Shown here: one piece after another, positions 55,198-64,000 of the stretch
Layout: every line of letters begins with the position of its first letter
Position numbering within the stretch: position 1 is the first letter of the stretch
DNA from: Rhizobium sophoriradicis
GTDB lineage: Bacteria > Pseudomonadota > Alphaproteobacteria > Rhizobiales > Rhizobiaceae
Length of the DNA stretch: 64,000 nucleotides
NCBI RefSeq assembly: GCF_003939025.1
Contig: NZ_RQIH01000018.1
Coordinates: 1 to 64,000, forward strand
Direction: 5' to 3'
Made by a program: the position numbers and the translations under genes
The notes under the pieces: generated by a model
Databases searched by the model: none
Told to the model about the DNA's origin: nothing
Seen by the model: only the letters and a program-made list of their open reading frames with translations

Positions 55198-56214
55198 ATG
55201 AACCCCATTTCCACCTCCAGTCGCGCTCGGGAGCGCTTTCTCGAAGCAATCCTTCAGAGTGCCATCGAATATGCGATCATCGCCCTGGATCTCGACTCCC
55301 GAGTGATCACCTGGAATGAGGGTGCCCGCCGAATTCTCGGATGGGATGAGACCGAAATCGTCGGCCATCCCGTGGCCGTTATTTTCACTGAGGAAGACCG
55401 CGCGGCGGGCATTCCTCAACGGGAAATGACCGCCGCACTGACCCAGGGCCATGGAGATGATGAGCGCTGGCACCTTCGAAAGGACGGCTCGTTATTCTGG
55501 GCGTCGGGCCAGATGATGGCGTTGAGATCGGATGATGGCGAACTCGAAGGCTTCGTGAAGATCCTCAGGGATCGAACCGAGCAGCGGGAAAATGAGGAGC
55601 GACAGCGCGTCCTGATGCACGAACTTTCTCACCGCATCAAGAACACGCTGGCAGTCGTTCAGGCGATCACCAACCAGTCATTCCGGAACGCCGCCAGCAT
55701 CGAAGCCGCGGAGCAGTCGATCTCGTCGCGCATCAAGGCATATGCAAACGCGCACGATATTTTGCTGCAGAAGAACTGGTTATCCGCAGCCGTCGATACG
55801 ATCATCGAAGCGACCGCGGTGAATCTCGGCGTTGAACCGAGCCGCATCAAAGCAAGCGGTCCGGCAGTCAGCCTGAACCCGCAAGCGGCTCTTGGCTTCG
55901 CCCTCGTGCTGCATGAGCTTGTCACCAATGCGACAAAGTACGGGGCTCTATCAGGGGATACAGGAACTGTCGAGATCGAGTGGTCCGTGCGCAAAAATGT
56001 CGGCGACGATCGCTTCAATCTCCATTGGCAAGAGAGCGGTGGCCCAGCCGTGGAAGCCCCAAAGAAGAAGGGCTTCGGCTCCCGCTTGGTCAATACGAGC
56101 CTGTCCGCTTTCGGAGACGTCTCGTTTGACTACGCCGCAACCGGCTTCAAGCTCGACCTCGAGGCATCGCTTCAGAAACTGCAATATCAAAATTGTCCGG
56201 ATCTTGAAGTATGA
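55198..56214 (+). CDS. PAS domain sensor histidine kinase (HWE/HisKA_2 type)
   Basis: A 338-residue cytoplasmic sensor kinase from the ATG at 55198 (a TTG at 55162 is the alternative). A PAS domain lies at about residues 12-130 (ALDLDSRVITWNEGARRILG, then WHLRKDGSLFWASGQMMALR). The phospho-acceptor box MHELSHRIKNTLAVVQAITN and the ATP-binding block ALGFALVLHELVTNATKYGA follow. The PAS core lacks the NCRFL Cys of LOV proteins, so it is not a LOV photoreceptor. No response regulator is adjacent; HWE kinases often act through single-domain regulators. Confidence 0.9.
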   Translation: MNPISTSSRARERFLEAILQSAIEYAIIALDLDSRVITWNEGARRILGWDETEIVGHPVAVIFTEEDRAAGIPQREMTAALTQGHGDDERWHLRKDGSLFWASGQMMALRSDDGELEGFVKILRDRTEQRENEERQRVLMHELSHRIKNTLAVVQAITNQSFRNAASIEAAEQSISSRIKAYANAHDILLQKNWLSAAVDTIIEATAVNLGVEPSRIKASGPAVSLNPQAALGFALVLHELVTNATKYGALSGDTGTVEIEWSVRKNVGDDRFNLHWQESGGPAVEAPKKKGFGSRLVNTSLSAFGDVSFDYAATGFKLDLEASLQKLQYQNCPDLEV

Positions 56215-56291
56215 AGAGATGTCAAATGCTGCCCCGAGGCTCCGTGTCGTCGCCGATGCCAAGATCAGCGAAACAACTGGCCTTCATGCGC

Positions 56292-56677
56292 CTACTCGGC
56301 CTCAGCCTCTTCGATCTCCTGAGGAGACAGGTGGTAGATGACGAGTTTTTCGACGACGTATTCCAGGTCCTGGTCCATCCTGAGAAGGTCGGTTGATTTG
56401 CCCAGGTGGCCGCATTCACCGAGATAGTCGAAGCACATACCCCACACCGCATTGCGAAGCTTAAGAACCTTCCTCGTCGTCTCCGGCGAGAAATATGGTT
56501 CTTCACTGAAATCGAGGGCATCAGACACGTCCCGCGCTCGCCGCGACATAGCGTCCGACGAGACCTCGAACCATCTTCCGCGAACACTTCATAGCACTGC
56601 CTGCAACGTTCTACTGCAATCTTCAGTACATCATTAAGCGAGATGTCTTGGTCGTGTCTGAACAACACCGTAGGCAT
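56292..56677 (-). pseudogene. Hypothetical small protein split by one frameshift
   Basis: One frame from the ATG at 56677 (PTVLFRHDQDISLNDVLKIA, then VERCRQCYEVF) joins, after a one-base shift near 56565, a second frame (WFEVSSDAMSRRARDVSDAL, LRNAVWGMCFDYLGECGHLG, ending EEAEAE). Together they give a coherent protein of about 125 residues. The second part alone forms an 85-residue frame from 56549. No function is recognised. The frameshift could also be a sequencing error. Confidence 0.5.
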
Positions 56678-56782
56678 GCCGGATCCTCCGTATTCGAGAT
56701 GGAATAGAGCGCCTCAGGAATGTTCCCATTTCGTTCCTTTCAAAAAAGGAGTCAGGGGCGCGCTTTTTTCGATGGTCGTCAT

Positions 56783-57574
56783 AAGGCGCTCACTATCCAA
56801 CGGGTCCACCGGATTTCGTCGGCTATGCCTTGCACCATGGTCTCGGCCTCGGAGGACAGCTCTTGCGGCCGCAGACGAATGGTACTGCAAGGCCTTCGCT
56901 GATCAGAATGCTGCCGACATCCTTCCCGTCAACCAACAGCATCCCGAAAGGGCGCCATGGTTGCATTTCTTCGTACCTTCGGTGTCCGGCGGACAAAAGC
57001 ACGCGACTTTTCTCAGTTCGGTGCTGCCGCCGGCAACCAGCTCTCGAAGCCGCGCCAACGCCCGCTCGCCCTGTTGGCGCTCATATTAGCATTGGGGCGA
57101 GAACTTCTCCGGCGTGTTGAAGCCCACCAAACGTGTTCCGGCGGCATCGCCAACGACGTGTACGGTGTCTCCGTCGGTCACCGTGAATTCCTGGGCCACA
57201 GATGTCCTCGCTGTGCCGGAGTTGACTGAAATTGCCCTCCCAAATCGGATACCTGCTGTGCGACGGCCACAGCAGCAACGATCAGGAGCCCAATGGCCAG
57301 CCGTCTGCCTGCTCTACCAAAACTGGGGACGAACATTTTCTTGGGCTGGTGGCGAGATCGGGGAAAGGGAACGACCGCGGATTGCGATGGGGCGGGCCGA
57401 GCGCGCTGCCTTAGAATCTCGAAAGTCTTTCGCCACTGTTGAGAGGCGAGCATTTCCGCCAGAACGCTCAAGGCGAGCGTGGATGTCGGCAAGAAACGTT
57501 CGCTGCCAACCCGTCAAGTTTTGACGTTGCAGTGCCGCTTCGATGTCGTGTCGCAGGTTTCCAGCCGGTTCCAT
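56783..57574 (-). pseudogene. Thermonuclease (SNase-like) family remnant
   Basis: The minus strand reads, across frameshifts: a helical N-terminus (TGWQRTFLADIHARLERSGG), a membrane helix (LAIGLLIVAAVAVAQQ), the SNase core EFTVTDGDTVHVVGDAAGTR, LVGFNTPEKFSPQC, GERALARLRELVAGGSTELR and KVACFCPPDTEGTKKCNHG. At least three frame changes and an in-frame stop after SPQC destroy it. The core Asp-Gly-Asp motif is kept. Confidence 0.82.
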
Positions 57575-57719
57575 GGCTCTATCGCTTCGTGCGGATAATC
57601 ACACCTAAGCAGGAGGACCGGAAGAAATTGTAAACTGCAACCTCATTCAGCGACCAGGGACGGATTTCAGCCCATCGCGGGCGTGAATTGGCCGCTACGG
57701 GTCGTAGCGGCGCCGGCGA

Positions 57720-58320
57720 ATTATTGCACCTCATAAACGCCTGCGTTATCAGCAGCGTCGCGCAGCCCCTTAAATGACGCGTGCCGCAGCTTCCCGTCGT
57801 GCGTCCACGCTCGATATTTGATCTCGGCAACAAGCTTCGGATCGACGAAGACCGCATTTCACTTCCGTCCGTATCGACAGGGGGCTTGCCGATGGTCAGT
57901 TTGTCTATCTGTTTCCGGAACTCACCCGCAGAATATTCGCTGAAGCCGGTTCCCACTCCCCCCACATACCAGCTCTTTTCCTCTGCGCGGCGAGCAGCAG
58001 CCGCCCAATGCCCGCAATGACGCCGTCGACTTCTCATGCCCAATGATTAAAAAGCCATCGCTCTGGACACATTTGATCTTCACCCAGCCGACCGGGTCGA
58101 TAGGTGGCGTCCCTTCGCTTGGCGATGATCCCCTCAAGCCCGTGGTCGCAGGCGATGCGCAGGAGAACCTCTCCGTCCGTCTCGATCTCCTCGGACAGTC
58201 GAAGGGCGTCTTCGCCGCCTGCCGGCACCAGCCCTTCCAGAAGATGGCGTCGCGAGGCGAGTTCGGTTCCAGTGAGGTCGTGGCCGTCGGCTGGAAGCTG
58301 TCGATCGATTAAGAATGCTC
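57720..58320 (-). pseudogene. ATP-dependent DNA ligase (LigD-like) C-terminal remnant
   Basis: Frames on the minus strand give IETDGEVLLRIACDHGLEGI, IAKRRDATYRPGR, a broken middle, and FVDPKLVAEIKYRAWTHDGK, LRHASFKGLRDAADNAGVYE. These are the end of the adenylation domain (EGI(I)AKR) and the OB domain of an NHEJ-type DNA ligase. The N-terminal part and the active-site Lys motif are missing, with several frameshifts. Confidence 0.78.
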
Positions 58321-58355
58321 AGGGCGAAGCCTGGTTATGCAGTCAATCGGGCAGG

Positions 58356-58589
58356 TCAGTGAACGGCAGCCGACGTCGGCGCGTTTACACGTGTTGCCCA
58401 CCTGCCGACATAGGTGCCGATGAGCAGCGTCGTGACATCCTCTAACGATCTCGCGCCTTCGTTGAAGAACTCGATGGCGGCCGAGCACAAGGTTTGCGAC
58501 GCCTGGTCGTCGGGTTCGACCTCGTAATAGCGGTACCAAGCCTGTACCGCTTCCGAAAGCATGCGGAAGTGTTTGTCGTGCGTTGGCAT
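58356..58589 (-). CDS. Small hypothetical protein
   Basis: A 77-residue protein from the ATG at 58589, which follows a strong GGAGGATGTCAC site. It is helical and acidic in the middle (FRMLSEAVQAWYRYYEVEPD, DQASQTLCSAAIEFFNEGAR). No family with known function is recognised. It appears intact amid pseudogenes. Confidence 0.6.
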   Translation of the reverse strand: MPTHDKHFRMLSEAVQAWYRYYEVEPDDQASQTLCSAAIEFFNEGARSLEDVTTLLIGTYVGRWATRVNAPTSAAVH

Positions 58590-58710
58590 GTGACATCCTC
58601 CAGCTATCGACATAGCGGAGGAGCGATCTACAACAAGACCTCAGTCTCCAACTCTTCGGGATCCTGACGGCGGTCGTTCCCCACTCAAAGGACGCCACAG
58701 TCGAGAACGG

Positions 58711-58787
58711 TCACACCGCGCCACTTGGCGTATTCAAAACCGCCGAGGCTCTAATCGCCGCCGGATGAAAATTCAGTGGCAGGTCAC
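58711..58787. repeat. 77-bp repeat, copy B (IS end remnant)
   Basis: Partner of 22540-22616 in the same orientation with about two substitutions, 36 kb apart. Probably the end of the same IS3-family element type. Confidence 0.8.
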
Positions 58788-59051
58788 CTCTTCCATCCCT
58801 TGGTGTCCACCTATTTGGGTGGACACCTCATGCCAAAGCTCACTCAATTGCAGAAGGTGCGGAGAAAATCGCGCTTACGATCGTTCAGAAAACATTGCCT
58901 GTTTTTGGAGGCGCAGGCGGTGTTTGGCCGGGCCATTAACCAAGTACCGGTTTTGAGGCATTCTCTCACTCAACTCACCCAGCTTCACCGCCAAAACTGC
59001 ATACGTTGGAACTCAACCACTGCCCAATATGGTCATTGATTTGCGGCACAT
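58788..59051. other. Intergenic, nothing identified
   Basis: A 260-base region downstream of the beta-glucosidase gene; a perfect-looking short inverted repeat GGTGTCCACC/GGTGGACACC flanks CTATTTGG near 58801-58828 and may be a terminator stem without a T-run. Confidence 0.35.
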
Positions 59052-61496
59052 TCAGAGCGCCAAGACAGCGCCCTTTTGCGTGACAGTTAAACTCAAACGG
59101 ATGTCGGTGGCCGAGAACCCAGCCATCACTGCAAATTCCCCCGCCTCTATCCGCCAACGCCGCTCGGTCGTGTCGAAGAAGGCAAATGTTCGGGCGTCAA
59201 GTATGAAACGCAACCTTCGTTTCTCACCGGGTTCCAGGGCAATTTTCGAGAAGGCTTTCAGCTCTTTAACCGGTCTGGGTATAGATGCTTCAACATCGCC
59301 GACATAGATTTGCACCACTGCCGAACCTGGCCGCTCGCTGATGTTGGTCAATTCCAGTGTCACTGTCACCGCGCCGGCAGCGTCCGGTAGCCCTACCGTC
59401 AGGTCCGACATCGCAAAGCTTGAATAACCGAGACCATGACCGAACGGGAACAGCGGCTTAATGCCGTGGCGGTCGTAGTGCCGATAACCGACGAACACAC
59501 CTTCGTCATATCGCACATGGCCGTCCTTACCTGGATAGACCGCGTCATCCTCGGTATGTGTGGGGTTGTCAGCCCAGCGCACGGGGAAGGTCTGTGCCAG
59601 TCGGCCCGAGGGCTCGGCCTTGCCGAGGAGCACATCGGCGATCGCGTTGCCAGCCTCCTGTCCGGGATACCAGCATTGCAGTACTGCACGAGCACCGGAA
59701 AGCCAGGGCATTTCCACCGGTCCACCGGTTTGTAGTACGACGATCGTGTTCGGATTGGCCGCAATTACCGCCTCAACAAGCTGGTTCTGCAGACCGGGAA
59801 GTGCAATACCGCGAAGATCGGAGCCCTCGGTATCCCAGTCGCCCGTTCTGCCCACGAAGACTACCGCATGATCAGCCTTTGCCGCGACGGCTGCTGCCTC
59901 GGCAATCTCCGCTTCGGCCGAAAATCTGCCTATTCCTACCCGAATTGCAGCGATATAGAGGTTGACGTGGTCGTGCCGGGCGTACTCGGCGACGACCTCG
60001 TATGTACGGCCGGCTTCGAGCGTGATTTCACCCACGACCTCTTCGCAGCCTTCTTCAAAGAATGTGGTACCACGTATCCAGGAAGCCCAAGCGTCCACCA
60101 CAAGTCTGCCGTCCACATAGACCCGGCCAAGCCCGGCCGAGGTTAGTCCGACGCGATAGATGCCGGCTTCCGAGGCTGTGAAGATGGTGCGCATTCTAGC
60201 CGAAAAGCGAAGGGGATCGACAAAGCCCTCGGCCACGGGGGGCAACCATACACCAAGGCTCGACGGTTCCTCGACGACCTTCACCGGTTCGCCAGCTAGC
60301 TCCCTTCCTTGGAAAAACTCGAAGGTTGTGGGGTTTTCGATTAGCGGCTGAAACCGATAATTGTTGCAACCCTGAGCGTAGCACAGATTCTCCTCACCCA
60401 GCGCGTCCACCAGCCCCTGCCACGGACTGATGACATAGTGAGGGTTCAACTGCGCCGAGCCGCCTCCCATCACCTGCGCGACCTTAGCATTGGGTCCAAT
60501 GATGGCGACCATACCTTGCTGAGCCAATGGCAGGACCCCGTCATTCTGTAGCAGAACTGCGCTTTCCGCTCCCGCGCGCCTGATCAATGCCCTATGTTCC
60601 GGTCGATCAATGGCGTACTCCTTAAACTCGCGATGATCGTTGATAGCGCCGGTGCGTTCCATCAAAGTCAGGATATTGCGCACACAGGCGCGGATCGTCT
60701 CGACACTAACCTCGCCGCCTTCGACCGCAGCCAGTAGCTTGGAGCCGCGATCGCGAGTCGGGCCCGGCATCTCCAGATCCAGCCCGGCATTCACGGTGGG
60801 TGCGGTCGAACGCGAGCCGAACCAGTCCGACATCACCACGCCGTTAAAACCCCAGTCACCGCGCAGAACCTCGTTCAACAGCCAATGGCTTTCCGCCGTG
60901 TAAGTACCGTTTAGCTTGTTATACGAAGACATCACGGCCCAGACCTTTGCCCGCTTCACCGCCGTCTCAAAGGGTATCAGGTAGACTTCGCGCAGCGTGC
61001 GTTCATCGATATCTGAAGAGATGGTTGTACGTTCAATCTCGGACTCGTTGCCGACGAAATGTTTTATCGTGGCACCGACTTTCGTGGACTGCAGACCTTC
61101 GATATAGCCGACTGCAAGTTCCGCCGTCAGGATCGGATCCTCAGAGAAGCACTCAAAGTTGCGGCCGTTTGTGACGCTACGCTGGATGTTAACGGTGGGG
61201 GCTAACGAGACGTGGGCACCTTTTGAAAGAACCTCGTCACCTAGGGCACTGCCGATTTCCTTGGCTAGATCCGGGTTCCAACTCGCTCCGATGGCGATGC
61301 CCACCGGGAAAGCCGCTGCAGTCACACCTCCGACAAAAGACCCCGCCCCGCGGGCGCCGTTGGGGCCGTCGGTCAAGCGCAATCTCCCTATCCCTAGGCG
61401 GTCGATGGGCGGTAAAGACCAGAACGTATCGCCGGAAAGTAGCGAGACCTGCTCCGCCAAGGTCATATTATCGAGTAATGCTTTCTTATCAATCAT
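59052..61496 (-). CDS. Glycoside hydrolase family 3 beta-glucosidase with PA14 domain
   Basis: An 814-residue cytoplasmic GH3 enzyme (no signal peptide). The N-terminal (alpha/beta)8 domain carries GATIKHFVGNESEIERTT and the catalytic nucleophile Asp224 in VVMSDWFGSRST. A PA14 insert is visible at about residues 375-520 (ARMRTIFTASEAGIYRVGLT, then RVYVDGRLVVDAW). The second catalytic lobe follows, and a C-terminal Fn3-like domain (VTVTLELTNISERPGSAVVQ). It hydrolyses beta-linked glucosides or oligosaccharides after uptake. A copy of the GntR operator lies about 340 bases upstream of its start. Confidence 0.94.
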   Translation of the reverse strand: MIDKKALLDNMTLAEQVSLLSGDTFWSLPPIDRLGIGRLRLTDGPNGARGAGSFVGGVTAAAFPVGIAIGASWNPDLAKEIGSALGDEVLSKGAHVSLAPTVNIQRSVTNGRNFECFSEDPILTAELAVGYIEGLQSTKVGATIKHFVGNESEIERTTISSDIDERTLREVYLIPFETAVKRAKVWAVMSSYNKLNGTYTAESHWLLNEVLRGDWGFNGVVMSDWFGSRSTAPTVNAGLDLEMPGPTRDRGSKLLAAVEGGEVSVETIRACVRNILTLMERTGAINDHREFKEYAIDRPEHRALIRRAGAESAVLLQNDGVLPLAQQGMVAIIGPNAKVAQVMGGGSAQLNPHYVISPWQGLVDALGEENLCYAQGCNNYRFQPLIENPTTFEFFQGRELAGEPVKVVEEPSSLGVWLPPVAEGFVDPLRFSARMRTIFTASEAGIYRVGLTSAGLGRVYVDGRLVVDAWASWIRGTTFFEEGCEEVVGEITLEAGRTYEVVAEYARHDHVNLYIAAIRVGIGRFSAEAEIAEAAAVAAKADHAVVFVGRTGDWDTEGSDLRGIALPGLQNQLVEAVIAANPNTIVVLQTGGPVEMPWLSGARAVLQCWYPGQEAGNAIADVLLGKAEPSGRLAQTFPVRWADNPTHTEDDAVYPGKDGHVRYDEGVFVGYRHYDRHGIKPLFPFGHGLGYSSFAMSDLTVGLPDAAGAVTVTLELTNISERPGSAVVQIYVGDVEASIPRPVKELKAFSKIALEPGEKRRLRFILDARTFAFFDTTERRWRIEAGEFAVMAGFSATDIRLSLTVTQKGAVLAL

Positions 61497-61832
61497 CTTC
61501 TCTGCTTCTTGAATCTCGATACTTACCTGTCCCAGATCGGCATCTCGAGATGCATATTGGGGAAGCTGGTGATCTCGGCGCCATGGAGCCGTCCATCCAT
61601 AAAAAGGACGCCCGTTTGTTCATCAAGGCGTCGCGTCCCGCCGTCGCGAGGACGACGACATGTTCGAAGCCTTCACATAGCCGAGATGCGGTCACCGCTT
61701 TCCATTGAAAACAAGGGACATCGCGGCAATCGATTTCAGCAGTGAAAGTTGTGCCGGCTGCGGCAGCGCCGGTTCTGTTACGGAGTTATTCCTCCGCAAG
61801 TTTGTGAGACAGTTTGAACCTTAGCAAGCTTT
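61497..61832 (-). pseudogene. Short remnant upstream of the beta-glucosidase gene
   Basis: A minus-strand reading gives GRLHGAEITSFPNMHLEMPI-WDR ending just before the beta-glucosidase start, apparently the C-terminal end of another protein, with frameshifted sequence before it. It may be the leftover of the first gene of the operon. The family was not identified. Confidence 0.35.
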
Positions 61833-61849
61833 ATCAGACAATCTGTTGA
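61833..61849 (-). promoter_or_regulatory. GntR-type operator (copy 5), upstream of beta-glucosidase
   Basis: ATCAGACAATCTGTTGA shares its first 14 bases with the copies at 10839 and 11045, 50 kb away. It lies in the promoter region expected for the minus-strand beta-glucosidase unit. Confidence 0.65.
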
Positions 61850-61944
61850 CAGACAACCTCGGTCGCGCAGCTTTCGTGTCGTCATTGATGATTCGATGCT
61901 TCCCTCGGAGGCGGATCCCGATTGATGAAGTTTCTTCGCCGCCT

Positions 61945-62160
61945 ATGGACAAGGATCGACCACAATGGACAGGCTGTTGTCCCGTTTCCGGCTACAGAGT
62001 AATCATTTTCGTACTGTCTTTCATAATCAGCATTTGCGCGGTGGGGTTTTCGGGGCACTACGCCGCGGGTCTCCTACAAGGCCGCCTGGAAACCTCGAGC
62101 GAGGTGATGCAGGTGCTCTCGGGTTTCCGTGACGTCTCCGCCTCGTCCGTCTGCATCGCC
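61945..62160 (+). pseudogene. Methyl-accepting chemotaxis protein N-terminal remnant
   Basis: A short frame begins with a cytoplasmic segment and one membrane helix (VIIFVLSFIISICAVGFSGH), then LLQGRLETSSEVMQVLSGFR, DVSAS. This resembles the first helix and early periplasmic part of rhizobial chemoreceptors. Nothing of the signalling domain follows. Low-certainty identification. Confidence 0.4.
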
Positions 62161-62217
62161 CTCACGCCGTGCTTGAATCCTCCCTACATATGCAGGCATT
62201 CCCGGTTGATATCGATC

Positions 62218-62231
62218 CAGATTGTCTGAGA
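62218..62231 (-). promoter_or_regulatory. GntR-type operator-like site (copy 6)
   Basis: CAGATTGTCTGAGA, on the minus strand TCTCAGACAATCTG, matches the 12-base core of the other five copies. It lies between the chemoreceptor and ISAs1 remnants with no intact gene to control, so it may be a leftover. Confidence 0.5.
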
Positions 62232-62554
62232 GCTACCAGTATTCGTTGATCCTGCCGTTATAGCTTTGCCTGCTCGTCTGCACAAATTTAGATATCGAGA
62301 GATCAAAAACGGGCGCCTGGAGGAGAGCCGTGGCAGTACCGCATTCGTACCGGCTGGTCGTGTCAGACAGCCGAAGACTTGCGGATTCTCTACCATCATG
62401 GATGGCCTCCGCTCAGAGAGGGATCGGAGGCTGTCACGTATTTTTTTCCGCTTTCGGCATGTTAAAGGATGCCAGGCGATCTTGCTGCCAATTATTTTTC
62501 TGGCTGCGAGCGACCGCTTTCTGCCGGCACTCAAATTCCCCTGGTGAAGCAGGG

Positions 62555-63594
62555 CTATCGCATATGAGCGATGATAGAGATGAGGAACTGATCGTCCCAC
62601 CCTGCGTTCTTGATCTTTCGACGAATGGAGGCCTTATCTGGATGGGCTCGGATGAGGTTGAGGGCAATCTTTCGTAACAGAGCAATGTTTGCCGGTCCGT
62701 GATCCTTACGGTTTCTGGCGGCATCCTCGCGGAACTGGACGTCGAGCACCCAGTGCAGTTTGTTTTCGATCTGCCAATGAGTTCTGGTTACCTCGATCAG
62801 GGCGGCAGCCGACATGATGGTGGAGAGCAGGAAGTAGCGGACATGGCTGGTCAGACGGCCATCGGCATGACGGCTTGTGGCCTCGACGGATCCGATGGCC
62901 TGCAGGCCGGGGAAGTCGATGTCATTGACGGCGACGATGCAGGCACGGCGTCTTTCGCAGCGGTCATGGTCATTCTCGGCGGCGGTCTGGACGCCGAGTG
63001 GCTCGACGTCGTCCAGACGAGCAATCGTCTGTGCCAGGAGGCCGGGCTGATTGGCCTTCAACGCCAGGGCATAGTCGCCGCCGGCGGAAAGGATGGCATG
63101 AGCGGTATCGGCGCGGCAATGCAGGGCATCGGCGGTGACGATGGCACCTTCCAGCGACAAAAGCGCAAGCGCATCGAGCGCCCCTTGGACCTCGTTGCGG
63201 CCCGGCGCGGTCTGTTGGCCGATGACCAGGCCGCAACCGGCAGCCCAGACCTTGACGAGGGGCAGCGGCGGCGCCTCGTACCGCCTTGCCGTCGACCGCC
63301 ACCACGCCTTCCATGCCCTTTGCAAAGGCTTCGGTAAAGCGGCTTCGAAGGCAACCTGATTGAGGCAGCGGAAAACGGTGGAGAAGGTGCCATGGCCGGC
63401 GATGCCATAGGGCAGCGGCACGATCGTCTTGAGCCACTTCTTTTTGGAAACGCCGAATCGGCCATGTCGGCGCAGCTTTCGGCGCCGCAAACGATCGCGG
63501 CAATGGCAATGAACAGGATCGACATCAGCGGATGACGTGTGTTGCGCCCCGAGGGTCGGGCAGATCTTTTAAAACAGGTGGCAAATCGATTCAT
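62555..63594 (-). pseudogene. ISAs1-family transposase, frameshifted
   Basis: The minus strand encodes an ISAs1 transposase in at least three frames. The start is NRFATCFKRSARPSGRNTRH, then PLMSILFIAIAAIVCGAESC. The next frame has FGVSKKKWLKTIVPLPYGIA, GHGTFSTVFRCLNQVAFEAA. The C-terminal part is intact, with ALDALALLSLEGAIVTADAL, ALALKANQPGLLAQTIARLD, YFLLSTIMSAAALIEVTRTH and WQIENKLHWVLDVQFREDAA. It is inactive as a single protein. Candidate terminal repeats are CAGGGCTATCGCATATG near 62550 and a diverged inverted copy near 63660-63682. Confidence 0.9.
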
Positions 63595-63708
63595 CCGAAC
63601 CTCCAAATTATCGGAGAGTTCTTGAGTCGATTTGCCTCAGCAAAACAACTCCTTACCATCCATGTGCGATTCTCCTGCCTGGTGAAGCTGTCTCGTCTGG
63701 TCGTCACT

Positions 63709-64000
63709 TCAATCGCCCGCAACCGGCGCCTTAAGGTAGTCGAGAAACGTCCGGAGAGCGGACGGCACCTGTCGATGCGAAACGTAGTATGCATGAAAAC
63801 CCGGCCCGGTAGAGGTCCAGTCCGGCAGCACGACTTCGAGTGAACCGGCCGCAAGTTTGTCCTCGACCCGGGCCTGCAGGCAATAAAAGAGACCGCCTCC
63901 CTCCTCCGCCATGCGGATAGATAGTTCCGAATCTCCGAGCGTGAGAAGTCCCGGAACGTCGAGAGAAACCATGCGATCGCCGTCGCCAAGTTCCCATTTG
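63709..64000 (-). CDS. LysR family transcriptional regulator (C-terminal part, runs off the window)
   Basis: The frame is open to the window edge and encodes the end of a LysR substrate-binding domain: LTLGDSELSIRMAEEGGGLF, then VEDKLAAGSLEVVLPDWTS, GPGFHAYYVSHRQVPSALRT and FLDYLKA. The pattern GFHAYY.S.RQVP is characteristic. The DNA-binding N-terminus lies beyond the window, so intactness cannot be judged. Confidence 0.85.
   Translation of the reverse strand, partial: KWELGDGDRMVSLDVPGLLTLGDSELSIRMAEEGGGLFYCLQARVEDKLAAGSLEVVLPDWTSTGPGFHAYYVSHRQVPSALRTFLDYLKAPVAGD

Noticed and set aside
1..64000. CRISPR arrays, tRNA, rRNA, replication origin or repABC genes
   Set aside because: No regularly spaced repeats, tRNA-like cloverleafs or replication proteins were seen anywhere in the window.

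Overview
The window looks like an accessory megaplasmid, most likely a symbiotic plasmid, of a fast-growing Rhizobium of the R. etli / phaseoli / leguminosarum group. The basis is high-GC alphaproteobacterial codon use, a rhizobial-type (Rhc) type III secretion locus with hrpW- and hrpK-like genes, a Tat-exported tyrosinase of the kind known from R. etli, a CCUCCUCCC ('cuckoo'-type) small RNA, and a high load of broken IS elements and pseudogenes. No nod or nif genes, replication genes, tRNAs or rRNAs were seen.

Layout. 0.15-1.1 kb: internally deleted group II intron. 1.7-11.8 kb: minus-strand catabolic cluster. It holds a GntR regulator, a 3-hydroxyisobutyrate-dehydrogenase-type enzyme, a carboxymuconolactone-decarboxylase-family protein, a small SCP2-like protein, an alpha/beta hydrolase, a ribose-type ABC importer and a succinate-semialdehyde dehydrogenase. 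A palindromic operator (core ATCAGACAATCTG) lies in front of the regulator and its neighbours and recurs 50 kb away upstream of a GH3 beta-glucosidase. 12.3-13.2 kb: hipBA remnant. 13.4-15.8 kb: frameshifted DUF3141 gene. 16.4-20.4 kb: Tat-exported M28-like hydrolase, a small secreted protein, tyrosinase. 21.2-22.6 kb: IS256 and other IS remnants. 23.6-26.9 kb: three-gene PRTase-TRSP / StiP / HAD operon of the Ter-associated metabolite type, without ter genes. 26.9-28.6 kb: GXWXG/DUF4334-like gene, four-hairpin CCUCCUCCC RNA, helicase remnant.

28.6-48.6 kb: type III secretion island. An XRE regulator preceded by about 250 nt of consecutive hairpins is followed by the apparatus: split secretin C1, stalk O, needle candidate, D, V, HrpW pectate lyase, a U protein without its autocleavage domain, T, S, R, Q, N, L, K, J, I and a small protein. 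Two large HrpK-like proteins share a 646-bp direct repeat. 48.9-50.8 kb: AbiE module with an apparently intact antitoxin and a frameshifted toxin. 51-58.6 kb: mainly decaying genes (copD, ISNCY transposase, LOV kinase, thermonuclease, DNA ligase) around intact DUF1007, L,D-transpeptidase-like and PAS-HWE kinase genes. 59-64 kb: beta-glucosidase, chemoreceptor and ISAs1 remnants, and a LysR fragment at the edge.

The two functional themes are sugar- or hydroxy-acid-type catabolism under one GntR regulator, and delivery of a pectate lyase and HrpK-like proteins by a divergent type III machine. All calls rest on reading the sequence and recalling family signatures; no database search was run.
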